Positions 1 through 8,142 of a stretch of 64,000 bases of DNA are shown one piece after another. The position numbers were made by a program, and so were the translations under genes. Source of the stretch: Hyphomicrobiaceae bacterium (lineage in GTDB: Bacteria; Pseudomonadota; Alphaproteobacteria; Rhizobiales; Methyloligellaceae); contig JACKJS010000001.1 of the NCBI GenBank assembly GCA_020637815.1, positions 62,001-126,000 on the forward strand, written 5' to 3'. The notes beneath the pieces were generated by a model. The model made no database searches and was not told where the DNA came from. It saw nothing but the letters and a program-made list of their open reading frames with translations. Every line of letters starts with the position of its first letter. Position 1 is the stretch's first letter.

Positions 1-93
1 GGCGATGGCGCAGAGATTGCGCCCGAGACGGTCTGCCAGCAGGGGCACCAGCGCGCCGAAAAAAGGCGTGAGCGTCGCAAGGGCAAGAAGCAT
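1..93 (-). CDS. MFS-like transporter fragment (partial at window edge)
   Basis: Reading leftwards from an ATG at 93, the frame stays open to the window edge. It encodes a hydrophobic helix followed by a short loop with Asp-Arg-Leu-Gly-Arg, the pattern found after helix 2 of major facilitator superfamily transporters. The frame also stays open upstream to about position 185 but has no ATG or GTG there, and no clear ribosome-binding site precedes position 93. The true start could therefore be a TTG further up, or the gene could be a remnant. The family call rests on this one motif and about 31 residues. Confidence 0.35.
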   Translation of the reverse strand, partial: MLLALATLTPFFGALVPLLADRLGRNLCAIA

Positions 94-302
94 CCGTTGG
101 GCTACCGAAGTCGTCTCTACCGGGGTTTGGGGAGGACCATCGCCAATGGTGGCGGGCAAGGCCCAGAGTGGCGCATTTTGATCTCATCCAAACATAGTCG
201 GATCAAGGCCGAAAGTCGCCAGAATCCGGCCCCGCAGTGCAAAATCCACATGCGGAAAATCTCGGCGCCCCGCGAGAGTTTGGGCGTGTCGTGTGAGGAC
301 GG

Positions 303-1490
303 TTAGCGGCCGTCGCCGTAGAGCCAGTCGAATCCGCGCAAGGTCGCGTCCGCGCCACGGAGGCCGAGAATCGCATTACGGGCGATTCGGGCCATGCCGC
401 CCAAGCCCGCGTCGCCCATATGGTAGGCGCGCCCGAGCCGCTGGGATGTGCGCCGGACCCTGTCGGCGCGCACGCCGCGAACCCTCTCGTAGGCTTGGAA
501 AGCGGCTCCAGGGCTGCCTCGCGCGGCGTCCAAGTGATCGGCTAGCGTAGCGGCGTCCTCGATGGCGAGCGCCGCGCCTTGTGCGAGATAAGGAAGGACA
601 GGGTGTGCCGCGTCGCCGAGCAGGGTGATAGGCCCGCGATGCCATTGCGGCAGGGCGGACAGGGAGAAGAGCGACCACGCGCGCCAGCTTGGGGCGAATT
701 CGAGCAAGCCTTGGGCCGTCTCGCACCAGCGGGTGAAGTTGGCGCGCACCGTCTCGGTCTCCGCCGACCGGTTCCAGCCTTCTTCCTTACGGCCCGTCTC
801 GGTCACCGCCACGACGTTCAGCGCCTCGCCGCTGCGAACCGGGTAGTGCACGAGATGGGTGCGCGGACCGAGCCAGAGCCCGACGATCGGCTCCGAGAAA
901 GGCGAGGTCAGGCTGCCAAGCGGCAACAGACTGCGGAAGGCCGTCGCGCCGGTGAAGCTGAGGCTCGCCTCGGGCGCGATCCATTTTCGAACCGTGGACC
1001 ATATCCCGTCCGCGCCGACGAGCGCCGAGCCTTGGACGCTGGGCCCGTCGAGGCTGGCGACAGTGATACCGCCGCCGTCCTCGATGCTAGCGACGGTAAA
1101 GTTTGGCGTCAGCGTGACATGTCTTGCATTCGCGGCCGCCGCTCGGAGCGCTTCGTGAAGATCGGCGCGATGCGCGGTCAGGTACGGCGCGCCATAGCGG
1201 CGTTCGGCCGTGTCTCCCAGAGGCACGGTTGCAAGCTTCTTTCCGCTCAAGCCGTCGAAGAGCCAGACGGCTTCGGGGCGGAACGTCTTCGGCATGAGCA
1301 CGTCGAGGACACCCAAGGGACCGAGAATCCGGGTGGCATTGGGGCCGAGCTGGATACCGGCGCCGGCCTCGTTGTCAAAGGCGGACCGCTCGAGAACTTG
1401 GGAATCGATATCCTTGCGGCCGAGCGCGATCGCTGTTGTCAGCCCGCCAATGCCGCCGCCGGCGATCAGGACTGGCCGCTGGTCGGTCAT
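303..1490 (-). CDS. FAD-dependent aromatic-ring monooxygenase (group A, salicylate hydroxylase type)
   Basis: A 395-residue single-component flavoprotein hydroxylase. The N-terminal Rossmann motif GGGIGG (about residues 11-16) binds the ADP part of FAD. The Gly-Ala-Asp-Gly motif near 160 and GDAAHP near 292-297 are the other two fingerprints of the UbiH / p-hydroxybenzoate hydroxylase superfamily. Such enzymes use NAD(P)H and O2 to hydroxylate an aromatic ring. The length matches salicylate and 3-hydroxybenzoate 6-hydroxylases, but the substrate cannot be read from sequence. The start lies 13 nt after the stop of the zinc-finger gene above it, so the two are probably one transcript. Confidence 0.85.
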   Translation of the reverse strand: MTDQRPVLIAGGGIGGLTTAIALGRKDIDSQVLERSAFDNEAGAGIQLGPNATRILGPLGVLDVLMPKTFRPEAVWLFDGLSGKKLATVPLGDTAERRYGAPYLTAHRADLHEALRAAAANARHVTLTPNFTVASIEDGGGITVASLDGPSVQGSALVGADGIWSTVRKWIAPEASLSFTGATAFRSLLPLGSLTSPFSEPIVGLWLGPRTHLVHYPVRSGEALNVVAVTETGRKEEGWNRSAETETVRANFTRWCETAQGLLEFAPSWRAWSLFSLSALPQWHRGPITLLGDAAHPVLPYLAQGAALAIEDAATLADHLDAARGSPGAAFQAYERVRGVRADRVRRTSQRLGRAYHMGDAGLGGMARIARNAILGLRGADATLRGFDWLYGDGR

Positions 1491-1502
1491 GGACGAAAAA
1501 TG

Positions 1503-1766
1503 TCAGGCCGCCGGCGCGCCTGCGGGTGCCGTCGCGACGTAGACGCATCCTTTCGGGTCGCTTTCGGCCGGTGCCAGTGCGACATCGTAGACATAGAGCG
1601 TCGAGCAATAGGGGCAGACGATTTCGTTGTCGCTGCCCATGTCCAGATAGACGTGCGGGTGATCCTGAGGCGGAGACGCGCCCATGCACTGGAATTCCTT
1701 GACGCCGATCTTGATCCGGCCGACGCCTATGTCGTTCACGAAATGGGGCACGAGCGATTCAGCCAT
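1503..1766 (-). CDS. zf-CHCC (NDUFS6-like) zinc-finger protein
   Basis: An 87-residue protein. A Cys in FQCMG, a His about nine residues later and a Cys-Pro-Tyr-Cys pair near residue 51 form the C-x-H-x-C-x2-C zinc-binding core of the zf-CHCC family, which includes the NDUFS6 accessory subunit of complex I. Free-standing copies are common in alphaproteobacteria and their role is not settled. The ATG at 1766 was chosen because the conserved family region begins soon after it; the frame is open further upstream but only as antisense to the hydrolase gene. It is co-directional with the monooxygenase. Confidence 0.8.
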   Translation of the reverse strand: MAESLVPHFVNDIGVGRIKIGVKEFQCMGASPPQDHPHVYLDMGSDNEIVCPYCSTLYVYDVALAPAESDPKGCVYVATAPAGAPAA

Positions 1767-1842
1767 GAGTTCCGTTCGCCTGCGATTGAAGGACGTTGGC
1801 GGACACCATAGTGATCCTTGAGCCAATGCGGTAGGTGAAAGA

Positions 1843-2595
1843 ATGCAAACTTTCGATTCCGGCGGCGTGCGCATCGCATATTTGGACGAGGGCGAGGGTG
1901 AGCCGATCCTGCTCATCCACGGTTTTGCGTCGAATGCCGCGACGAATTGGGTCGATCCGCGATGGGTCAAAACGCTGACGGAGGATGGCCGCCGCGTGAT
2001 TGCGCTCGACAATCGCGGGCACGGTCAAAGCGAGAAGCTGTACGATCCGGCGCGTTACGGAGCACCGGAGATGGCTGAGGACGCGATCCGCCTGCTGAAT
2101 CACCTCGGCATCGATAAGGTCGACGTGCTCGGCTACTCCATGGGCGCGCGTATCGCGGCGTTCCTCGCCATCGCGCATCCCGAGCGGGTTCGCAGCATTG
2201 TTTTCGGCGGCCTCGGCATCAATATGGTCCGGGGCATGGTGGGGGCGGGCCCGTTGGCGGCGGCGCTCGAGGCCCCGCGGCTCGAAGACGTGACCAACGA
2301 TACCGCGCGCAGCTTTCGTGTGTTTGCAGAGCAGACCAAGAGCGATCTCAAGGCGCTTGCGGCCTGTATGCGGGGACCGCGCGAGAAGGTGCCAGCGGAC
2401 AAACTCGGTGCCTTGACGATTCCCGTCCTCGTGGCTGTTGGCAGTAAGGACGTGATCGGTGGATCGGGTGCCGCGCTTGCGGAATTGATCCCGAATGCCC
2501 AATTTCTTGAGATAACCGATCGCGATCACATGAAGGCGGTGGGTGACGCGCGGTTCAAACAAGGTGTGCTTGAATTTCTGGCATCGCGTCCGTGA
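1843..2595 (+). CDS. alpha/beta-fold hydrolase
   Basis: A 250-residue single-domain hydrolase. It shows the oxyanion-side HGF motif near residue 26, the nucleophile elbow GYSMG near 97-101 with the catalytic serine, an Asp in GSKD near 206 and a His in DRDH near 228. This is the complete catalytic triad of the epoxide hydrolase / haloalkane dehalogenase / esterase superfamily. There is no signal peptide, so it is cytoplasmic. The substrate is not predictable. It is divergent from the zinc-finger gene, and cysE follows about 90 nt later on the same strand. Confidence 0.85.
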   Translation: MQTFDSGGVRIAYLDEGEGEPILLIHGFASNAATNWVDPRWVKTLTEDGRRVIALDNRGHGQSEKLYDPARYGAPEMAEDAIRLLNHLGIDKVDVLGYSMGARIAAFLAIAHPERVRSIVFGGLGINMVRGMVGAGPLAAALEAPRLEDVTNDTARSFRVFAEQTKSDLKALAACMRGPREKVPADKLGALTIPVLVAVGSKDVIGGSGAALAELIPNAQFLEITDRDHMKAVGDARFKQGVLEFLASRP

Positions 2596-2688
2596 CGCGT
2601 TGACGCGCCGGACGCCCAGCCGTGCTGGACGAAGCGGGACGATCCTGCTACGGGGGCTCGACCTAGACGAGCTCCGCAGAGGTAGATC

Positions 2689-3531
2689 ATGAACAAGCCG
2701 GTACTCGCGGCGCAGCCGCAAATCGAAAGTTGGGACCCGGTCTGGAGCCAGGTCCGGCGCGAGGCCGAAGAGGTCAGCAAAGCCGAACCGGCGCTGGGCG
2801 GTTTTCTTTACGCGTCTATTCTGAGTCATGCGCGTTTCGAAGATGCCGTCTTGCATCGTCTGACGCGGCGGCTACAGCACGCGGTGCTCGATCCGGGCCT
2901 CATTCACAAAACATTCCATGAGATTCTCGATGAGGATCCCACGCTCGGCGAGGAGTTTCGCGCTGACGCGTTGGCATGGGTCCAGCGCGATCCGGCCTGC
3001 GACCGGCTCATCGAGCCGCTGATCTATTTCAAGGGCTATCATGCCTTGCAGATTCACCGCATCGGCCACCGGTTGTGGAACGCGGGACGCAAGGATTTCG
3101 CTCTCTATCTTCAAAGTCTGGTTTCGCGCTTCCTTCAGGTCGACATTCACCCTGCTGCCCGGATCGGCCGCGCGATCATGATCGATCATGCGACCGGCAT
3201 CGTCATCGGCGAAACGGCCGTCGTGGGCGACAATTGCTCGCTGCTTCATGCCGTCACGCTTGGTGGATCGGGAAACGAGCATGGGGACCGGCATCCCAAG
3301 ATCGGCCGCGGCGTGATGATCGGGGCCGGAGCGAAGATCCTCGGCAATATCAAGGTCGGTGACTGCGCGCGCATCGCCGCCGGCAGCGTGGTGCTCAAGG
3401 ACATTCCGCCCCGCAGGACGGTCGCGGGCGTGCCCGCACGGGATATCGGTGAAAACACGTGCGCAGAGCCGGCGCTGACCATGGATCAGTACGTCTCGGG
3501 CGATGATGTCCATCGCGACGAAGGCTATTAG
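2689..3531 (+). CDS. cysE: serine O-acetyltransferase
   Basis: Makes O-acetylserine from serine and acetyl-CoA, the first step of cysteine biosynthesis. The 280-residue protein has the N-terminal all-helical SATase domain (about 20-150). This is followed by the left-handed beta-helix of hexapeptide repeats, including DIHPAARIG, DHATGIVIGE and VVGDNCSLL, which carries the catalytic His and Asp. The C-terminal tail runs past the last repeat; in homologues the tail mediates cysteine feedback and binding to CysK. The ATG at 2689 follows a GCAGAGG-like ribosome-binding site. The DUF3126 gene begins 26 nt downstream and is probably co-transcribed. Confidence 0.95.
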   Translation: MNKPVLAAQPQIESWDPVWSQVRREAEEVSKAEPALGGFLYASILSHARFEDAVLHRLTRRLQHAVLDPGLIHKTFHEILDEDPTLGEEFRADALAWVQRDPACDRLIEPLIYFKGYHALQIHRIGHRLWNAGRKDFALYLQSLVSRFLQVDIHPAARIGRAIMIDHATGIVIGETAVVGDNCSLLHAVTLGGSGNEHGDRHPKIGRGVMIGAGAKILGNIKVGDCARIAAGSVVLKDIPPRRTVAGVPARDIGENTCAEPALTMDQYVSGDDVHRDEGY

Positions 3532-3557
3532 CGCGATTTAAGAAGGGGGCAAGTGCA

Positions 3558-3770
3558 GTGACACGCGACGAGATCCTGAAGCTCGAAAGCTATCTGCAGA
3601 AGACGTTCCGTCTAGCGGATATCCAAGTGCGTCAGCGGCCGCAGAAGGACGATTCCGCCGAGGTCTATATCGGCGATGAGTTTATTGGCGTCCTGTTCCG
3701 CGACGACGAGGACGAGGACGAGACCGCCTACCAGTTCCAGATGGCCATCCTGGATTTCGACCTGCAATAG
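3558..3770 (+). CDS. DUF3126 family protein
   Basis: A 70-residue acidic protein matching my recollection of the alphaproteobacterial DUF3126 family. It has an N-terminal amphipathic helix (LKLESYLQKTF), a basic strand and a run of Asp/Glu (DDEDEDE) before a final strand. The start is a GTG at 3558 with the strong ribosome-binding site AAGAAGGGGG ahead of it. It lies directly downstream of cysE, an arrangement I recall from related genomes. The function is unknown. Confidence 0.8.
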   Translation: MTRDEILKLESYLQKTFRLADIQVRQRPQKDDSAEVYIGDEFIGVLFRDDEDEDETAYQFQMAILDFDLQ

Positions 3771-3798
3771 CGGGCAGCGCTCCACGATCGTCCAAGCG

Positions 3799-3813
3799 TT
3801 AACCAGTCGTTAA
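3799..3813 (+). promoter_or_regulatory. CtrA-type binding site (TTAA-N7-TTAA)
   Basis: An exact match to the CtrA consensus TTAA-N7-TTAA, in the 106-bp gap between the DUF3126 gene and the small membrane-protein gene starting at 3877. CtrA is the master cell-cycle and motility regulator of alphaproteobacteria. The placement, 63 bp before the start codon, suits control of that promoter. The match is direct; binding is inferred. Confidence 0.55.
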
Positions 3814-3876
3814 GAATAAGTAGCCGCGCTAGCGCCGGTCTCGCTATGGTGTCTCTCATGGAGAGGCGCCGAGGGG

Positions 3877-4194
3877 ATGGCGATGAGTGAGGCACTGGTT
3901 TTCACTTACATGGTTGCGGTCGGATTTGTTGCGGCGGGCGTGCTGTCGAGCTTCGTGCAACTCGTATCGGGCGAGCCGCTGCGTTTCATGGTGGAGCATC
4001 GGTCATTCTCGGCATCGGTCGGCAGCGTGTTGCTGCGTGTCGTGGCCGGTCCCGAGATCCTGATGCGCAATGCTTGGCGGGGTATGGTCCTGGGGTCGCG
4101 TCCGAAGGCTTGGTTCGGATTGTCGGCTGCCGTGGCGGCATTTTGGAGTCTTCTGATCGGCTGCCTGTTGATTGACATCGTACTGGCGCTTTAA
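3877..4194 (+). CDS. small conserved membrane protein
   Basis: A 105-residue protein with hydrophobic helices at about residues 7-30, 45-60 and 80-103. It looks like one of the short uncharacterised membrane families common in Hyphomicrobiales. Two ATG codons lie in frame (3877 and 3883); GAGGGGATGG supplies a ribosome-binding site. A perfect CtrA-type site lies upstream, suggesting cell-cycle-linked expression. I do not recognise a function. Confidence 0.7.
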   Translation: MAMSEALVFTYMVAVGFVAAGVLSSFVQLVSGEPLRFMVEHRSFSASVGSVLLRVVAGPEILMRNAWRGMVLGSRPKAWFGLSAAVAAFWSLLIGCLLIDIVLAL

Positions 4195-4206
4195 GGCCCT
4201 GAACCG

Positions 4207-4245
4207 AAAAAGAAAGAGCCGGTCTCCTTTAGGGAAGACCGGCTC
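4207..4245 (-). terminator. rho-independent terminator for the transglutaminase-like gene
   Basis: A perfect 10-bp stem (GAGCCGGTCT at 4216-4225 paired with 4236-4245) with a 10-nt loop. Read on the minus strand it is followed by TTTCTTTTT, so it terminates leftward transcription from the gene ending at 4340. The A-rich flank means it could act weakly for the converging plus-strand gene as well. A second GC-rich inverted repeat lies at 4253-4260/4286-4293. Confidence 0.75.
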
Positions 4246-4339
4246 AAAGTAAGGCCCGGTTTGGTGGGGATCTTGGGGGACTACCACCGGGCCCTGGGGA
4301 CGCCTCCCGTCGAGGGGGACAATGGGGAGGCGAAGCGGG

Positions 4340-4993
4340 TTACTGGCGACGGTTCGACGCCGAGATCTGCGGTTGCGGGGTCAGGTCCGGCGGCAGAAGT
4401 GAAATCCAGACCAGTGGATTACGGGCGGATTGCTGCTTCACGAAGGTGTAGGGCGTATCGGCCCAGTTCTTGACCTCGTTCAGCTTGTTATCGAGGACAA
4501 AGTCGCCACGGTCGGTGCGAACCGTCAGGACCGCGTGACCTTCGTTGTTCTCGTCACGGACCACCGTGATGAGAAGGGCGCTCTCCGGCCAGCCGCGCTC
4601 GATCAGGATGCGGCGCTTGAGAAGGACATAGTCCTCGCAGTCGCCCTTCTTCACCGGATAGGTCCAGACTTCGACCTGCCCGTAGAGATCCATGTCGGTC
4701 ACCGGCGCGATGGCTTCGTTGACGCTGACATTCACCTTGCGGAGCTCGTTCGCCTTGGCGCGCGTCAGCTGAATGCGGTCGGCAAACATCTTGGACGGCC
4801 GGCACTCGTCCTTGCGGCCCTGGCAGAAGTTCACGTAGCCGATGGGCGGCAAGGTTTCGCCGAAGGATTGCATATAGACAATCTTCTGCGGCTCCGCCGG
4901 AGTCTTGAGTGAAATTGCATGGTTATTTGTCGCGTCTGCTGGCAACGACGAAATAAACATGAGAAATGCTGCCCCTAGTACAAAATGTTTCAT
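4340..4993 (-). CDS. bacterial transglutaminase-like cysteine peptidase (BTLCP)
   Basis: A 217-residue exported protein. The N-terminus (MKHFVLGAAFLMF...ADA) is a signal peptide. The BTLCP catalytic triad is visible: Cys in KGDCEDY near 118, His in EGHAVLTV near 153 and Asp in DFVLDN near 168. The family resembles the periplasmic protease LapG, which cleaves large adhesins under c-di-GMP control. No LapD or adhesin gene is in the window, although a PilZ protein lies next door. A strong terminator follows the gene. Confidence 0.85.
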   Translation of the reverse strand: MKHFVLGAAFLMFISSLPADATNNHAISLKTPAEPQKIVYMQSFGETLPPIGYVNFCQGRKDECRPSKMFADRIQLTRAKANELRKVNVSVNEAIAPVTDMDLYGQVEVWTYPVKKGDCEDYVLLKRRILIERGWPESALLITVVRDENNEGHAVLTVRTDRGDFVLDNKLNEVKNWADTPYTFVKQQSARNPLVWISLLPPDLTPQPQISASNRRQ

Positions 4994-5254
4994 TACGTCC
5001 CCCTGTTGTTAGGGAGCACTATCCCAGAAACATTTTGCGATCCCGATAAGGAAAGCCTGGATTTTGAAGTATTGTTGGTAGGGGATTTTTAGCGGGACCT
5101 ACCCAAAGCTGAAGGTTCTTAGTTACCCGAACTTTTAGGGAGATCGCTGCCGCTGGCATTACCCATTGAATATAAATGGTTTTTTCTCCGCTTGCGGAGG
5201 CAAGGGAGGCCTGTGGACGGCTAAAGAATTGGGAAAGGTTATTCGGCCGTTAGT

Positions 5255-5938
5255 CTAACCGAAAGTTCGCGCCAGGTTGTCGGGGTCTTGAATGGACACG
5301 AATTGGATCGCAAAACCCTTGTCGTGATGGCGGACGACGCGGCCGCGCAAGCGTCCGAGGATAACCATTGAATCGATTTCCGGCTTGAGGCGTATCGCGA
5401 TCGATGCACCGCTCAAGGATACGTCGATCACACGGCAGTCGTGAACGTCGCCGCTCGGAAGTATCAGTTTCTGGGCTGTGATGCGGGGCTCGTAGCGCTC
5501 ATGCGCGCGGTCGTCGGCGTCGTGTCCGCCGCTGCTGTACCAGGTGAGGACATTGGCGATGCGTTCGCGCTTGCGGGAACTGATCTTGAATTCGACGGCG
5601 AAGCCGCCCTCGAAAGTCCGCGCGACACGGCCCTCCAGACCACCGAGATGTTCGATATAGGCGACAACCCGTTCGCCCGTTCGCGGAGAGAATGGAGCCC
5701 TTACGGCCATGCCTCCGGGCGACATGTTGAAGACTTCGCAAGGATACTCGTCCTCGGTCGTCTCGCCCATAAAACGCCCGCTGAGAGAAACGTCGATCCG
5801 TTTGAACCGGCGGCGCTCTTCGAGAATCTTCGGTCGATCGGCTTGTGGCTCGGTCCGAAGCCGGACTCTTTGTGCCCCTGATTCCACGACCATCGACGTG
5901 CTCATGCCTGACTCGAGAGCTGGCCTGCGTAGAGGCAC
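5255..5938 (-). CDS. tandem PilZ-domain protein
   Basis: A 227-residue protein (ATG at 5938; an equally plausible ATG lies at 5905) with two PilZ-like beta-barrels. The first, about residues 40-125, has the basic ERRRFKR stretch and NMSPGG, matching the RxxxR and (D/N)xSxxG c-di-GMP signature. The second, about 143-222, keeps DVSLSG but has EPR in place of the arginine motif and may not bind ligand. It probably acts as a cytoplasmic c-di-GMP receptor. A near-CtrA site lies upstream at 5976-5990. Confidence 0.85.
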   Translation of the reverse strand: MPLRRPALESGMSTSMVVESGAQRVRLRTEPQADRPKILEERRRFKRIDVSLSGRFMGETTEDEYPCEVFNMSPGGMAVRAPFSPRTGERVVAYIEHLGGLEGRVARTFEGGFAVEFKISSRKRERIANVLTWYSSGGHDADDRAHERYEPRITAQKLILPSGDVHDCRVIDVSLSGASIAIRLKPEIDSMVILGRLRGRVVRHHDKGFAIQFVSIQDPDNLARTFG

Positions 5939-5975
5939 AATTTATCTATTCACGCCACTTCTACGGCCATAAGCA

Positions 5976-5990
5976 TTAAGGAATCGCTAA
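5976..5990 (-). promoter_or_regulatory. near-consensus CtrA half-site pair upstream of the PilZ gene
   Basis: On the minus strand this reads TTAG-N7-TTAA, one base from the CtrA consensus. It lies 38 bp before the PilZ start at 5938. Together with the perfect site at 3799 it suggests a local cluster of CtrA targets. With one mismatch it is weaker evidence than the first site. Confidence 0.35.
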
Positions 5991-6038
5991 GTGTGCCTAA
6001 GAGAAGTCACGCTATGCGGCACTTTTACCACTTGGCGT

Positions 6039-6740
6039 CTACCGCTGATTGTCACGCGACAGACCGCCTTCCACGACGTAGAAGCGTTGCCGGGCGCGGC
6101 GCGCGGCTTCCGCACTGTTGTGGGCTAGGAACGTTGGTGTTTCGTCGGGCAAGTGAAGGCCGAGATCGCCGATCTCGAACGCAACCAGTGGTTCTGATCC
6201 GAGCCAGAATGGCGGATCGATCGCGGTTATGGCGCCCAAAAGGCGGTTGATCGAGGAGCCAGTGTGGATCAAGGGCAACAGTACGAATTCGAATGCCGCT
6301 TCGCGATTGCTCTCCGTCAAGCCGACGAAGCTTCCATAGCCCACGGCCCCGTCGTTGATGATGTTGTGCACGACGGAACTGATTGCCTCGCGGTCCTCGT
6401 GCGACCAGAAGCCGAGAAAATCGTCGCCGCGCAGTTCGCGGCCGAACTGGTGACAAAGGCGCGTCCCGGCCAGGCGGAATCGCATGCCAAGGAGACCCGT
6501 ACATTCGGCAATAAACGTCTCCCGGAGCAGTCCGGCGATCTTTGCCGGTTCGATCTCGAAGCGGCGTGGCGCAATCCGTCCATTGCGGATCGCATCCCAA
6601 TACGCGTAAAGCTCTTTCGTGGTCGCTTGTTGCATCATTCGCTCGACAAATTCACCTACGAAACGTTCTGTGCCGCGTCCGGCCACGCTTGCGGGTGAGT
6701 GCCGCAGCAGGTTCGGCGCGAGTAATGATTTAGAAAGCAT
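6039..6740 (-). CDS. PAS_5 domain protein
   Basis: A 233-residue soluble protein. LYAYWDAIRNGRIAPRR near residue 46, followed by a segment with FRLAGTRLCHQFGRELRGDD, is the hallmark of the PAS_5 family of alphaproteobacterial proteins. The ATG at 6740 gives the family's usual length; the frame is open further upstream, but that part would overlap the divergent rhomboid promoter. Members are single-domain proteins, and neither ligand nor partner is known. Confidence 0.8.
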   Translation of the reverse strand: MLSKSLLAPNLLRHSPASVAGRGTERFVGEFVERMMQQATTKELYAYWDAIRNGRIAPRRFEIEPAKIAGLLRETFIAECTGLLGMRFRLAGTRLCHQFGRELRGDDFLGFWSHEDREAISSVVHNIINDGAVGYGSFVGLTESNREAAFEFVLLPLIHTGSSINRLLGAITAIDPPFWLGSEPLVAFEIGDLGLHLPDETPTFLAHNSAEAARRARQRFYVVEGGLSRDNQR

Positions 6741-6835
6741 GGAGTGTGCCAGCGGTCCGGCAGGCCGGCCCAAGTGGCCCGAGGGCAAAGCCGTTAAGGT
6801 TGCTGACGCCGGTGCCGGCCTTCGAGGAGTGTCGC

Positions 6836-7558
6836 ATGTCCGCACGTGAGCCCATCCTGAACGTGCCCCGCGCGGTGACGCTCGCTGCGGGTCTGATGGT
6901 TGCGGTGCAGGTTGCCATGAGCCTCCTGCCGTTCGACGCCGGCGTCCGGGTGTTCCTGACTCTGGCAATGATTCCAGCGCGTTACACGGGCGGCGGCGCG
7001 GAGATTCCGGGCGGTTACATCGCCGCTGTCACTTCATTCGTGACCTACATGATCGTCCATGGCGGCTGGCTGCACCTGCTTGTGAACGTGCTGTGGATGC
7101 TGGCTTTCGGGACGGCCGTGGCGCGGCGGGTGCCTCTCTCGAGCTTCTTTGCCTTCTCGATCTTGTGCGGTATCGCGGGGGCGTTGACGCACCTTGTCTT
7201 TCATTGGGGCGAAATGGCTCCCATGGTGGGAGCCTCGGCTGCCATTTCGGGACAGATGGCTGCGGCGCTGCGTTTCATTTTCTTTGCGCGCAGCGGGCCT
7301 CACGGGGAGATTCCCGATTTCGCGCGCGTCCCGCTCGCATCTCTGAATGAGACACTGAGAAGCGGGAAAGTGATGGGTTTCATCGTTTTCTGGTTGGTCC
7401 TCAATACCTATTTCGGCATGACCTCTATGTCGTTCGGGGCCGGACCTGACAGCGAAATCGCCTGGGAGGCCCATATCGGCGGCTTCCTTTGCGGCCTATT
7501 GGTTTTTGGCTACTTCGACAGTGTCAGGTCGGGCCCGGACGTTGAGCGGGTGCAGTAA
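6836..7558 (+). CDS. rhomboid-family intramembrane serine protease
   Basis: A 240-residue protein with about six membrane helices. It has the conserved HGGWLHLLVN segment (75-84), catalytic Ser134 in GASAAISG and catalytic His213 in EAHIGG. Rhomboids cleave transmembrane segments of other proteins inside the bilayer. The ATG at 6836 is preceded by GAGGAG at a good distance and is preferred over the earlier ATG at 6746. A soluble loop at about 150-175 separates the serine helix from the next. The physiological substrate is unknown. Confidence 0.9.
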   Translation: MSAREPILNVPRAVTLAAGLMVAVQVAMSLLPFDAGVRVFLTLAMIPARYTGGGAEIPGGYIAAVTSFVTYMIVHGGWLHLLVNVLWMLAFGTAVARRVPLSSFFAFSILCGIAGALTHLVFHWGEMAPMVGASAAISGQMAAALRFIFFARSGPHGEIPDFARVPLASLNETLRSGKVMGFIVFWLVLNTYFGMTSMSFGAGPDSEIAWEAHIGGFLCGLLVFGYFDSVRSGPDVERVQ

Positions 7559-7665
7559 GCAACGGAAATCTTCCGCTCTTTTGGGGCCGCTTGCGCGCGC
7601 CTTGAGTTGCCGACACAATGCGGCGGCGAACAAAATTTATGGAGCCGTGCTGGAGGACACCCCCC

Positions 7666-8097
7666 ATGAATGTCGCAGCCATATTGAAGTTGAAGGGCAG
7701 GGATGTCGTTACGGCGTCCCCGGGCACCTCACTGCTTGAGATCGCCCAGCGTCTCGGTGAGCACAAGATCGGGTGCATTGTCATCGTCGATGAAGGCGGC
7801 AATGTCTCCGGTATCGTCTCGGAACGAGACATCGTCCGGGAGTTGGCGCGTATCGGCGCACCCGTCATGGAAGAACCCGTAGAGGTTTACATGACGAAGT
7901 CGGTCGTGACCTGCCGGGAGGCCGATACGATAGATCGGCTGATGGGCGAGATGACCGCCCACCGTTTCCGTCATATGCCGGTAGTCGAGCGGGGCCGTCT
8001 GGTCGGTCTGGTCTCCATTGGCGATGTCGTGCGGATGCGCATTGCCGAGGCCGAGATGGAAGCCGCAGCCATGCGTGACTACATCGCCACGGGTTGA
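7666..8097 (+). CDS. CBS-domain pair protein
   Basis: A 143-residue protein made almost entirely of two CBS motifs (about 8-62 and 75-130), ending in a short charged helix. Both motifs have the usual G-x-V-SERD and G-x-V-S-x-GD loops that contact adenosine nucleotides. Free-standing Bateman modules of this size act as energy or redox sensors bound to other proteins. The ATG at 7666 follows TGGAGGAC and is preferred over the upstream start. Confidence 0.88.
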   Translation: MNVAAILKLKGRDVVTASPGTSLLEIAQRLGEHKIGCIVIVDEGGNVSGIVSERDIVRELARIGAPVMEEPVEVYMTKSVVTCREADTIDRLMGEMTAHRFRHMPVVERGRLVGLVSIGDVVRMRIAEAEMEAAAMRDYIATG

Positions 8098-8142
8098 TCC
8101 AACCTCTATTCCGTTGGCGCTTTCGACCTTTTGATGCGCGGT

